Below, piece by piece: positions 24,726 to 36,094 of a stretch of 64,000 nucleotides of DNA. Position numbers and translations under genes: made by a program. Positions within the stretch are counted from its first letter, which is position 1, and each line of letters starts with the position of its first letter. The notes under the pieces are model-generated. The model was not told where the DNA came from and ran no database searches. It saw only the letters and a program-made list of their open reading frames with translations. Source of the stretch: Zonotrichia leucophrys gambelii. Its lineage: Eukaryota; Chordata; Aves; Passeriformes; Passerellidae. The stretch spans positions 132,325,533 to 132,389,532 of the forward strand of contig NC_088171.1 of assembly GCF_028769735.1 (NCBI RefSeq). The letters run 5' to 3'.

Positions 24726-27700
24726 AGCCTCAGTATAAAATCCCTAAGAATGTTTTCAAGCAGAGAAAAGATTGTTCATGCTGGGCAAGTTTGCTTCTTG
24801 AGAGGTGCAGAGAGGATTCCTTACATCTCTGAGCACAGGCTGCATAGCAACCTAGCATCTCAAGGCAGGAAGCACCAGGAGCCTCAGAGACAAGTGCACA
24901 ATATCCCTCACATCAAAATGGGGTTGGGGTGACAGAGTTAAAAATAAATCAATTCTAGCAAAGGTGTTTGGCTTTTAGCCTAGAAACACTTTAGAAATGT
25001 AGATGAGTACTGTTACCCCAGTTTTGGAGATGAGGAGAAGTGAAACGGACAGAAAGCAGGGAGCTGGCATGGTGTGCCCTAATCCTCACTTGCTGTTGGG
25101 CACATTTGTGCTATTTTCCTCTTGGTTATGCTGGTCAGAGGTACAGTGATTACATTTTCTGGTGACTTAGAAAAGCCAAATCTCCAGCCTGGCAGCTCAT
25201 CTTCCCAGATGATGAAGGTAAAAACGTGCAACACTAAAAAGGTGGAACTTGGATTCCCCATTTTGGGCTGCACAGTTTTCTGTACCAAATGCTCTGGACA
25301 GGAATGAGCCTGCTGAGTGTTTGCCCACAATTTCCTCTGCTGAGGAGATGACTTCTAGCAGTTCTCTAGGGGTAAAACATCCCATTACAGAATGACTCAA
25401 TGCTTGTGTGGTATTAAGATCTCCCTGGAAGGAAATTTCTGATCTAGAATAAAGTGTTGACAAGAACAGAAAAAAACCCTTTTGAAAGGAGCACAGACAA
25501 GATCCATATTGCTGCATTTTGGCTGAATGCTTTTGAGCCAGCCCAGAGCAGTCTAGAGAATTTAGTTTTCAGAACTTTTAAACTCTCCGAACCTTTCCCC
25601 CATTCAAAAATGAAAACAAAATTGCACAAATTAAGTTTTAAGATTATATTTATGAAATGACAGTATAGCTGTAAGCAAGCAGCACATTTCCTTAGTCTAT
25701 GCTATATCTGTCAAGCTACAAATCTAAACCAAGCAGGTTTTGAAGAAATGCAAAATGTCCATGTTGATCATACATACAGCCCTTAGGAATAAAAGGATTC
25801 ATACATGTTCATATGTTCATAACATCATTATGATATCAGGATACATTTATGGCATGATAAAAATTTGGAATTGCCCAGTAAGTTTTCATATCCTTGCTCA
25901 TCTCCTTCCAAGATAACATAATTACTTACTAAAACATATGATTTTTCAAAGAAAAACATCCAGTGAGGTTGGCGCATTCCCCCGAGATGTCACAAGCTGC
26001 CACAAAGAGCTGTGCATTGGGCATGGCGTGTCATCTGACTTTTCCTGCTCACAGCAAGCAGTCATCACTGCAGTTCTATCTTCTGGGACTGCTGCTGGTG
26101 TCTGAAGAGCACAGTACTGCCTTTGGACCAAAACAGTTTAAACACATGCCTGCACCTTTCCTGTGCCAGGCAACCTCTCACCAGCCCCCTGGTTCACCCT
26201 GCGGGCTCCATGCTTGCCACAGGTGCTCAGGCAGAGCGTGGGGAAGCTGTAGGGTGAAAATCCACAAGCAGCAGCATTTCCTCCATGGGGCTGGAGCTCA
26301 GACACCACCAGGGTGTGTTATTTCTGGGGATGCGGCTTAGAGAGCTGGGGCTGAGCATCTACACTTTGTGCATTTCAGGGCTTTTCTTGTTTTGAACCTG
26401 GTCTGGTCTGGTCCTGTGGATTGAATTATTGAATTATTAGTTCTGACGTGGAGCTGCAGTGCCTGAGATGCACTCCTGAAGGTCACTGTGAGTTCCACCT
26501 AAGGGAACCCAGGCTTATGCTCTGATCTAAATGGCTGCAGCAAGCTGGGCATGGAGGAAGGGCTGGGGCTTTCCCTTGCAGCTCATGAGATTAATCTGAG
26601 TCATGGCTTTAGCTGATCATCACCAGATTACCAAATACAGCAACTCTTACTATATATAAAAGCTAGTGTACCTGGAATGACTGATTAATACTAATTTACT
26701 CTGGAATGCTGATATTTCAAGTCTTTAATATCTTTAACAGTCCCTCTGTTCATCTCAGATGTGAGTGTCCAAAACTGTGGAATGGATCAATCATCAATTC
26801 TAATCACTGTTTGCTATTTATGAAGTCAGGGCTACAATGACAGATCCTGATGTGATAATTACAATGCTGGACCCAGAGATTTGGCAGTGGCTGTGGAATA
26901 CGTGAGTCACAGCACTGAGAGCACCAAGGCCAAAACAGCAAAACTCACAGAGTCCAAATAAAATAAAAGAAAATAAGTACAGAAAAAAAGAAGTCTAAGA
27001 ACACACAAAATGCCAATTATAGTGAAATAGCTGTTATAAAAAGCTCTCTTCAAGAAGATAGATCAGATTTGTAAGAGGAATTATAGAGCATGTCCAGCTC
27101 TGTAATCTTTAATCGTGACAGATGAACTGCATGAAGAAAAGTTTACTTATGCTTTGTGAGAAAACAACTTGTTATTATGGCACTATGTGGATTTGCATGG
27201 TGCTACAGGATTTTGGATTTGAGAGAATTATTGATAATACTTAAGTAAAAGAAAGATATTTTCAATAAAATTAATGGATGTACTGTGCATTTGACCCTCA
27301 CATATACAAGCCTCTCAACATCAACCCCATGGAAAGCCATAAAGACCTGAGTTCTCTCTCTTGGGCTTTTTGGGGCTCAGATACAAAGGGGAGAAAGGGC
27401 TCCTTACAGGAGCAGTGCTGGTGAAGATAGGGGACCTACAGGGGGCTGCTGCAGAGGAAGGAAGCAGTTCAGTGTCTCTACAATCTGCCACAGCTCTTCT
27501 TTCTCCCTGGGAAGGCTTTTCAGAGAGAGATGTGGCATGCAGAGAAGACACAATGTACTGATGAGATCCCTGGACTAATAAACTATTGACTCTCCAAAAG
27601 TGAGCCCTGAAACTCATTTCTTGCAACACCTCTGAAAACTGTGGAGCTGAATGGATCATGCAAACCATTCCTGTGTCTGACTCACAGGCACAGGAGATAA

Positions 27701-30700
27701 GTGCCACTGTGAGCTCTGGAGCTGCTTCTCCTCCAGCTCTTTTCCTGGACTAACTCATTGCTCAGTTAGGAGGGCAAACGCTGTGGGCTGAGGTGGTGTT
27801 CAGCACTCTGTAGGTTTTGTCAGATATGGCTTCCAAGGACATTAAATAATATTTAATGAGACCTGTCTGTCTTGCCTGCAGTCCCACCAGTTCTGATTCA
27901 CTGTGGTAGCAGAGGAAGGAGGACAGAACAAAACACTTTCTTTTGTGTTTTCTCACTTGTAGGACCCTGCAACAGTAGGTTTGCAGTAGCACCCAAGACA
28001 GAGATGGCATCTTGTGTTAAAATCTTGCAAAAATGTCACATTGCTGGTCATACACTGCCAGCACTTTTAAATATGGCAGACTCTGTGGGAGGTTTATAGA
28101 GTGACTTCTAATTCTCTAAATGTAACTCCCTGCAGTTCAAAAAAGGGAATAGCTCGTTATTCTCTTCACCATGCTTCAGAAAGCTGTGGAGAAGCCTTGT
28201 TTCTGCCATTGCTCCCAGAAGGGACCACGGGCCAGATGCAGGGATGCAATGCAGGGCAGGGATGGCTGCAGGAACAAGGGTGAATCCTGGTACACAGCAT
28301 GACCACAGAGCCCATGATGTTGGTGTGCAACCTGACAGCTTCCCCACCTGCCCCTCCTGGTACTGTCACTGCAGAAATCTCCCACAGATCTTGCAGCAAG
28401 TCCCACTCCTCCCTCAGTGACCACCTCACACAGGGGCCTGCAATACTTCTACATTTATCCTCCGTAATCACAATTGTGAGATCATCAAGGTAATGTTTGG
28501 GGTTTTTTTGCCTGGAGCCACTGAAATTCACTGTGCAAGTTCCTTGTGATTTTAGCAGTTTTGCTGCAACAGGTTCCCTGCAGTCAGACAGTGGGGACAA
28601 CACACCCAGGACAGAGCACACAGGTCCTGTGTGCCTCATTTTACAGTGCTACCTGGAACATGGTTAATAATTTGCTGAGAAAATGATTAGTGTAATAATA
28701 CACTTCCTCCAAGTCTTGAAAATTATGCATGAGTCATTTTAAAGTGAAATTACTTTCTAAATGGGAGTTGTTTCTGATACTCTGCTTGTGTGCACTCAAA
28801 AGCCTCCTGTTAGACACAGGATGCCCAGAGCTGACCTCTGACTGCTCTTTGGGCCAACAGGAGAAAGGCAGGTGGGAATTTCAATGAGAAAATGCAGACT
28901 GTCACAAGGATACACTGAAGGATGCCTGACTTCAGCTCCTGCATCTGTACTAACTGCATGCAGGCTCCAGCCTTTCTTCCCCACTTGCACTTGGTGGGTG
29001 AGACAAGCCTGGGACACCGTGTCCCCCACCAGACCTGGTGTGGTGAGCAGTGGAGAGCAGGGGAGCAAGGGGAAGGCTCTGGGCTGGTGTCCCTCCCACG
29101 CAGGGATGAGGGGGAGCTTGGTGCTGCTCCTCTGGAGCCCTCCAGCTCTGCTGCTGTGAGTATTCCACTGAACTGCTCACTGGTTGAACTTCCACTGAGC
29201 TCAGAATGGACCACAATATTTTGGCATGGCCAGGCCACTATTTTTGTGTCTACCTGTGTTTTTCATTTCTGCAGTCCACAGCTTTGCTCTCACATTGTTC
29301 AGGATGAATTCCCTCTCTACACGCCTTGAATCCCTGAGTGGTGCCCTGTGGAATGCTCTCAAGCTTTACTGCCACAATGCTACTTTAGTTACTTTTAAAC
29401 TGTATTCTCAGTCTTCTGTGCTTTCCTCCTCCATTTGGTGCAATCTAGTGTCATCAATGGCTGCATTTGCTCCTCCTTGCCTTGCTCCATTCCAAAGTAA
29501 TCCACTGGAGCTGGAACGCTCCCTTAGCACCCACGGTAGGATTTTTGACAGCAGTAGTATTTGGAAGTTGCCCAGCCCCACCAGGATGTATGGCACATGG
29601 ACTTGGACAGAAGCAGCTCTGGCATCTCTGCTGGGGCTGGGATGGTGTGCCCAGCTGATGAACCCCTGGGAACAGAGGTTGCCAGTGCAGCTTGGCAAAG
29701 CAAATTGATATTCCTTGGTTTATGGACTTCAGACTGACCCTGAATAACTATCAAAAAAGAATCTAAGAACCCAGAGAGAAGAAATGCCCTACCACTTTGA
29801 CTTGTGGTTCTTCTAGCTCTGTGCTGTCTCAAAGCAGCAATAGGAGATGCTGTTTGGAATATCACCCATGGGACCTTGTGAGAAGCAGTTTTTCACTCAC
29901 TTTCCTCACTAGATTTGTGAAACTGAAATTATCTGCCATTTCCCCTCAGCCTTCTCCTCTCCACACTGAAAAGTCCAAAACCTGCTAGTACTTCCCCTAA
30001 GGCAACTGCTCAAACCACTTCTCTGTGCCCTTCACTGTTCCTTTCATGCTCTGGAAGAGAGAGAGAGAGAGGCTGCAGTTCATTCTGCTCTAGATGCTAA
30101 ATTTTAGAGAATAACAAAATATAGATTTTTTTTCCTGTGTTAGAGTGACAAAATATAATTTTCTTTCATGCTTTCAGTCCACTTTTTGACTATGTCCCAT
30201 GTGTGTTGACATGTCTGTTGACATGTTTGGCTGCCGTGACACACCATGTTTAGACCACAGTGAACTGTGACTGCTCACCTGCCCTCTTTCTACCCTCTCA
30301 GTCTTATGAGATCCTTCCTCATCAAAAAATAGTTTTTATGTTAACTATGCTCCATTCACCTGCATCTCTTCCATGCAATATTTTGAAAATTACCAATTTG
30401 TAATGCACAGCTTTTGTCTAATTAGGGATGTAAATACATATGTTTGGTTACAGGTTACAACTTCTATATGCTGAGTGCAACAAGATTTTTCCTCATAAGT
30501 GTTATCAGATCAAGACCTTGTAGATAAGTATCTTATATGGAAACCTGGAAAGAAGTGACAAGTTGGCAAAGGGCAGCCAGGGTTTGGGATTGCATCATGC
30601 AGTGAGCAGGAAGACAGATGCCCTCAGCAAACACGCTTGCAGAGTTTTGCTCAAGCAAGCAGTCTGGCTGATGTTACTCACAGTAATGGTCTTCTGAGGA

Positions 30701-33149
30701 CCAGACTGTGTCCTTTTTATTGAATCAAGAAAGCACGAGGTGCCAAAAAAGGATCAGTGCCTTTGTTTGTGAGCAAGAAGTTACATCACTGTGCTGCATG
30801 AGCAGGAAGTTTGTCGTGGTTTCACCTGGACCACTTCCTTGAAGGTGTGCTCTTATCTCCCATGGGTGGGGGCCTGGAAGTACTCTGTACTTTGGCACAC
30901 ATAGAAACAAGATTGTACTGAGAATAAGCACAAACTTTTCTCTAAACTGCTTAGAAATGGAGGTATGTTGGATGAAGGAAAATAATATTTCTGTGCAAGT
31001 CTAATTATCCATTTAGTTTGTAAAGGCAATGTCTTTAATAACTTATGGTCCATATTTCCAAAAGCCATTAAAAAGAGCTACAGTCCATGTGATACCATGT
31101 AGTCCACTAGTTAACTCACATTTTCCCTGAAAAAGTAATTTCATTAATAGAATTTGGTTGGAAAGAGATCCCTCTGAGTTTATAGCAACTTCAGTGCTAA
31201 GGATGATGTCTTAATTTAAATTATAATCTGTTCCTTGACTTCAGATGCAATTATAGACAGTCTGCTTAACAAACTTGTATGTATAGGAATGTGCTTTTTG
31301 TTGATGGAGTGATAAAATTATCTTTTGTCTTCTTAAAAAGGAAATAAGCTCAGAAGTTTCTCTTTTTAATTAGGTGAAAAGACATCTCATAGGACCTGGG
31401 GGACTTCAACGTTAAGGATAACTAATTGGACAGAAGCCAAAAAGTCCCGCTTTAGCAATTTACTCAACAAAGAAGAGAACAAAGAAACTAATCGCTTTTG
31501 TGAGGTGTTTTACTAAGGGCAAAGGCTCTTACACCCAGCTCAGTTTTCCTTTGTAAAGAGTTTTGTTATTTTGCCTTTTATTAAAACCTCTTTGTTTCCA
31601 GCACTACCACAGAAGCCATCCTGCTGATTTTATGCCTTCTAAAGTAGCTGAACTATGTAGAGTGTGAAGTATATCTCCAAAAGCTTACAAGGCCTAGTTC
31701 AAAGAAACTCATATTTCACTTGTCCCTCTTCGTGCTGAGAGCAGTACTGCCTTGTGTGGTTGAGAGATGTCACTTTGAGTGCCAGTGCAGGACTCAGTGC
31801 TGCCCGCTGTGTTTGGGAAGCCTGTTCCTCAGGAAGAAGCAGGCCACCTCCAGCCCTGGCAGCCACATGTGGAGCATAGTGGATTTGCTCTGCAGGGACA
31901 TGAGGATGATAAGAAACATGGGCTCTGCTATGAGAAGGCTGAGTACTTACAGACCTGCTGCTGGGAGAGGTCCAGACAAATCTTATTTATGGTCCAACTC
32001 CACATCTGAAGGCCACTACTTTTATAGTTTCTACTTGCAGTATTTCACCAGTGTAGTGATTGAGAATTTCTGTTTAAATAGGAGAGACAAATGACCAGAG
32101 TGCTTCAGATCCAAAAAAAGATTTAAATACTTTTCCCTGGAAAGCAGGATTTGCTACGAGTGCCACAGGGACTGTGCAGAACATCTGCATTCCTGGTGGA
32201 TGGCACCTGCTGCAATGCTGACATACAAGCTCTCAGTGATAACCCTGGTTTCTGGGGGGAAAATCCTTGTTCCTGTTCCACCTCTGTGAGGTTACAACAC
32301 TCTAGAGTGATGTATGCTACATGATAGAGGAAACCCTTTCGAAGAACTGTAGCCTCAGACAATGTGTAGGCTCTGCCACTGTGCAATTACAGCAATGATT
32401 CTACCCTTGGCAAAATCTTTGCCAACATTTGCTGCAATACAAGTAAATCAGCAAACTCTTCCTTCTCTAATTAAAAAACTAATTTAGCATGATGGCAAGA
32501 GAATGCATGTAAGACATAGAGTTATACAGAGTTGAGATTTTGACCTTGAAACATCAGATTAAGAATTACACTTGTCTTCAGAAGTCACATTGTTGCCTGT
32601 ATGCAATATATATTTAAAGCAGTTTCAGAAGTATTAACCACATTTGCAGAAATAAAATACCATATGCAACATGTATTTAAAGCCATTTCAGAAATATTAA
32701 CCACATTTACAGAAATAAAATAACCTTGGTCAAATGCTTACACGTATGCCAAAATCTATGATGAATACCACTCTAGCTAAAGAAAATTAAACTGCTTTAA
32801 ATGAGAAAATACTGCAGTGTTTCTACTGTGCAGATTCCCAGACCTGCATGGATTTTGGTGCAGCAGAAGCCTCCCAGCACAGCACCTCTGAACACCCCTG
32901 GAAGACCACGTAGCGCTGTGGCCCTGCTCTGCCTGCTGAGTCCTGCCCTCCTGGGCTCTGTCAGGAGCTCCAGTGCAGCAGGATTGCTCTCCATCGCAGT
33001 TGTTGCTGTTTTGCAATAGCCCTTTGCATCAAAAGTTCTCAGCAAACCCATGAAGCCAGTGGTGCTGCCCAGTTGCCACCAGCTGGTCTGACAGCAGCCC
33101 CTGGCTCCAGCAGCCTGTTAGGAAGCTTTCCTGTCAGACACTGGGATGG
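24726..33149. other. DNA downstream of GEM, no gene seen
   Basis: Between the GEM poly(A) site and the LTR at 33.15 kb no exon of a known gene was recognised. A (GA)n run sits at about 30058-30071 and the 63-bp duplication at 32.6 kb. The unlocated non-coding first exon of CDH17 could be anywhere from here to 47.06 kb. Confidence 0.55.
32601..32722. repeat. Tandem duplication, two copies of about 63 bp
   Basis: Copy 1 at 32601-32663 and copy 2 at 32664-32722 share ATGCAA, TATTTAAAGC, TTTCAGAA, TATTAACCACATTT and CAGAAATAAAATA in register, with a few substitutions. It is an AT-rich segmental duplication in non-coding DNA. Confidence 0.9.
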
Positions 33150-33735
33150 TGTCGGAACCCAGGAAATTCCTCTGGCTGCCCTGGGAGGGCTGGAGCCCCT
33201 GCCCGGGGGCTCAGAGACCTTGGCACAGGGCCCAAGACCCCTGTGCCTGTGATTTAGCCCTTGGAAAAAACAGTTACCAACCTTTATATGAAGAATTACA
33301 AGGGAAAAGAGTTTAAGTAGAATAATAGTTTGTCACGGGACGAAAAATATATTTTTTGGGGTTTTAAGAATGGGAGCTTGGCGTCCCAAGATGGAGGAAT
33401 TTGGGTGTGCCCTGTCCTTCTTCCTTCTTCTTCCTAGCCTCCATCTTCTGGGTGATGTTGGCATTTTTAGATTGGTTTAGAGTAGAAGCTCACTGTCTAA
33501 CATAGGTGATAGGTATTGGAAAGTAATTGTAAATAATGTGTATGTAGTTTTTAGTATAAAAAGATAACACCACCCTGGAGCAGGCAGAGTGCCTCTGATT
33601 GTCCTGCTGAGCAGACCTCAGCAGTCCAGGAGAAAGAATTTTATAGATAAGATACAATAAACAACCTTAAGAACGAGAACTGAAGAGTTCTGACTCCTTC
33701 TTTGACAGCTGGGCTGAGTGCCTGATCACCTGGCT
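33150..33735 (+). mobile_element. ERV long terminal repeat, plus strand (apparent solo LTR)
   Basis: It starts with TGTCGGAACCC at 33150. It has LTR architecture: TATAAAA at 33555-33561, AATAAA at 33656-33661, and a U5-like tail rich in GAACTGAAGAGTTCTGACTCC. The TATA-to-AATAAA spacing of about 100 bp is typical of an avian ERV R region. No viral coding frame flanks it. The 3' border lies between about 33710 and 33760, and no clean target-site duplication was recognised. Confidence 0.65.
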
Positions 33736-34540
33736 GGTGCCGCAGGTGCCCTGGCCTGAGCTACCTGGATTGAATGCATTCTTCTACAGGCTCAGCAGAA
33801 GCCACTTACAGAGATCCCTAATGGCAGGAAAATATATTTCTGGAAGAGCTCTGATGAAATATAAGATGTTTTTTCAGATTGGGTAAAAATTAGTTACAAA
33901 AATTTAGAATAGTGCTACAGGTACTGTTATGTAGGTATAATGGTATTGTGCTAAAGATATGAAGTGTTTGTATTATGCATATGTGATAAAGAGCAAATAT
34001 GTAAAAATTAATTAAGGACATATGAATTTATATGTTATATGAATAAGCTCTTTATTATTTAGAATAGACAATAAAGATATGCTATTTAAACAGGATTTAT
34101 TTAACATTCATATGACATTCCCTTATACTTGTGCTTGCTTAACAAATTACTTTTCTTTTTGTAGGCAACCTAGAACATGCCTATGTAAAAATATGGACTT
34201 AACTTCCATAGAAAGCAAAGAAAGACAAACCTTCGTCCATTAAAACTGACATTCACTCTTAAAGAGTAGCAGGAAGTCTGCAAATGTTTTTAACAGGACT
34301 CCATAGACAGCAAAAAAGAAAGAAAATGAATTTGTTCCTGTCATTCTCACCAAACTGAATTCAGCAAAAGCTTGTGGAGACATGAAGTGACCAATTCTAA
34401 GAGTAATTAGTACTTTGTAGAAATTTACTGTAAAAATCCCCTTGTAGTAGAACTATACATAGACAATTTCAGCCTTTATTTTTACCTGAAATGCTATACC
34501 ATTTTCAAAACCTGCCACTTCTCTCAAGGCTGCTTTTAAA

Positions 34541-34592
34541 AACAACCAGAATTAAAAACAAGCATTATTGCTTGTTTTTAATTCTGGTTGTT
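34541..34592. repeat. Perfect 24-bp inverted repeat with 4-nt loop
   Basis: The left arm 34541-34564 and right arm 34569-34592 are exact reverse complements, separated by TTAT. The arms begin AACAACCAG and end CTGGTTGTT. The flanking bases 34540 and 34593 do not pair. No other copy was noticed in the window. Confidence 0.95.
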
Positions 34593-35009
34593 GCTTGTGC
34601 ATCTCTCTTTATTTCTGAGTCAAAGCTATTTGCATTTATGTAAAGAAAATTCAATTCTTAGTAAAAAAGATACTTTTAAAACAAAACTTCATTTAAAGAG
34701 AGAGCAAATAAAAGGGTCAATGTCTGGCCAAGGTGGTCTTGCCATTAGTTGATGCCATTGCAGCTGAGTCTTAATGAGAACACCTCTCTCCAGCAAAGCT
34801 GGCTGGGGTGAGCAGGGTGCACATCAGTGTCCACCTGGGAGTGCTTGTGCAGTGGACCAGGGTGGAGAATGCCTGTCCCCCTACACCACCACCCAAGGGC
34901 AAAAGTGATGGACACACCTCCTAAATACAGGATATAATTATTAAAAATTAGACACTTTTTATGGTAGTGAAGCACCATAACCAAAAGATGCAAATAGGTT
35001 AAGATTCCA

Positions 35010-35397
35010 GGTCCATCTGAGGGCTGCAAAGATGGTTAAAGGACTGGAGCATCTTTCTTAAAACTCTCAACAGAGTTGGGCCTGTTCAGCCTGAAGAAGA
35101 GACAACTGATAGGGGACCTCACCAATGTCCATCAGTCTCTGAAGGGAGGGTGACAAGAGGATGGACCAGGCTCTTCATGGTGGTGCCAAGCAATAGGACA
35201 AGAGGCAATGGGCAGAAATGGACAGGAAACTCCACCTGAATATGAGGAAGATCTTCTTTACTGTGTGAGTGGCTGTGCACTGGAACAGATTGCCCAGAGA
35301 TGTTGTGGAGTCTCCCTCACTGTAGGTGAGCAGGGAGGTTGGACCAGATAACCCACTGTGTCCTGTTCCTTCCAGCCTTACCAGTCCTCTGATTCCA
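35010..35397 (+). mobile_element. CR1 LINE 3' fragment, plus strand
   Basis: A 5'-truncated copy of an avian CR1 retrotransposon. Recognisable phrases of the CR1 3' region appear in order: GGACTGGAGCATC, CTGTTCAGCCTGAAGAAGAG, GGACAAGAGGCAATGG, CACTGGAACAGATTGCCCAGAGA and TGGACCAGATAACC. The reading frame is destroyed, so it is an old inactive copy. The terminal octamer repeats are degraded. Confidence 0.85.
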
Positions 35398-36036
35398 AGA
35401 GAAGATCAGCAAAGAACTATACAACACAGAAATCTCAGGACTGAAGTAAAATGCTTTAAAATGTAGCTAAACAAATTTTGAGCAACAAAGGACAAAAACC
35501 TCTCCTATTTTATTAAAAGAATGTGGACAGGTGCCCCAAAGGAAGGCAACATCCCATCCTCATCCCATCTCTCCTCTCTGTGATCTAGTTACAGTAGGTT
35601 GCATGAATACCAAAGACATTGGAAATGTATTGCTTCTCTTTTTGCATTAACTGCTCATTGTCCTGTTTAACTTATCAGCAAGTCATTCATAAAAACTAAC
35701 TACCAGAACTACTGTTTCATGAACATAACTCAAAGGCTGATAACAAGCTCTTTATGCTTTAGATTAGTTTGAGATAGGAGATAAAGATCTCTGTAGTTCC
35801 AAATAGCTCAGTAATTCAATTGAAAAGTACACAGGAAATACAGAAAAAACTATATCTTTATTTTCTAATCAAACTGTGTTGAAACAGTCTTATTTTTGTT
35901 TGATAGATTCTACAAATTTATGAGTATGTGAGAATATTTCTGATGCTCAAAAACTCTAATCTCCATATTTGTAATAATTGTAATGAAACATTAAGGGTTA
36001 CACGGCAATGGGTGAATAAAAATATCTTCCTTCCTT

Positions 36037-36094
36037 CATTCATTCATTCATTCATTCATTCATTCATTCATTCATTCATTCATTCATTCATTCA
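36037..36094. repeat. (ATTC)n tetranucleotide microsatellite
   Basis: Uninterrupted CATT repeat of 58 bp (about 14.5 units) preceded by CCTTCCTT. Long pure tetranucleotide runs like this are usually length-polymorphic. Confidence 0.98.

Noticed and set aside
28166..28639. 157-codon minus-strand open frame with several overlapping frames on both strands
   Set aside because: Overlap of many frames reflects locally higher GC and few stops. No family resemblance, no splice or poly(A) context.
29226..29708. 160-codon plus-strand open frame
   Set aside because: Antisense and alternative frames of similar length overlap it, and no domain or conserved motif is visible.
31720..32094. Cys-rich 124-codon frame that briefly looked like an exon
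   Set aside because: No credible acceptor/donor pair in frame and no family recognised.
34541..34592. MicroRNA precursor
   Set aside because: A 24-bp stem with a 4-nt loop is shorter than a normal pre-miRNA and has no bulges or lower stem. Kept only as an inverted repeat.
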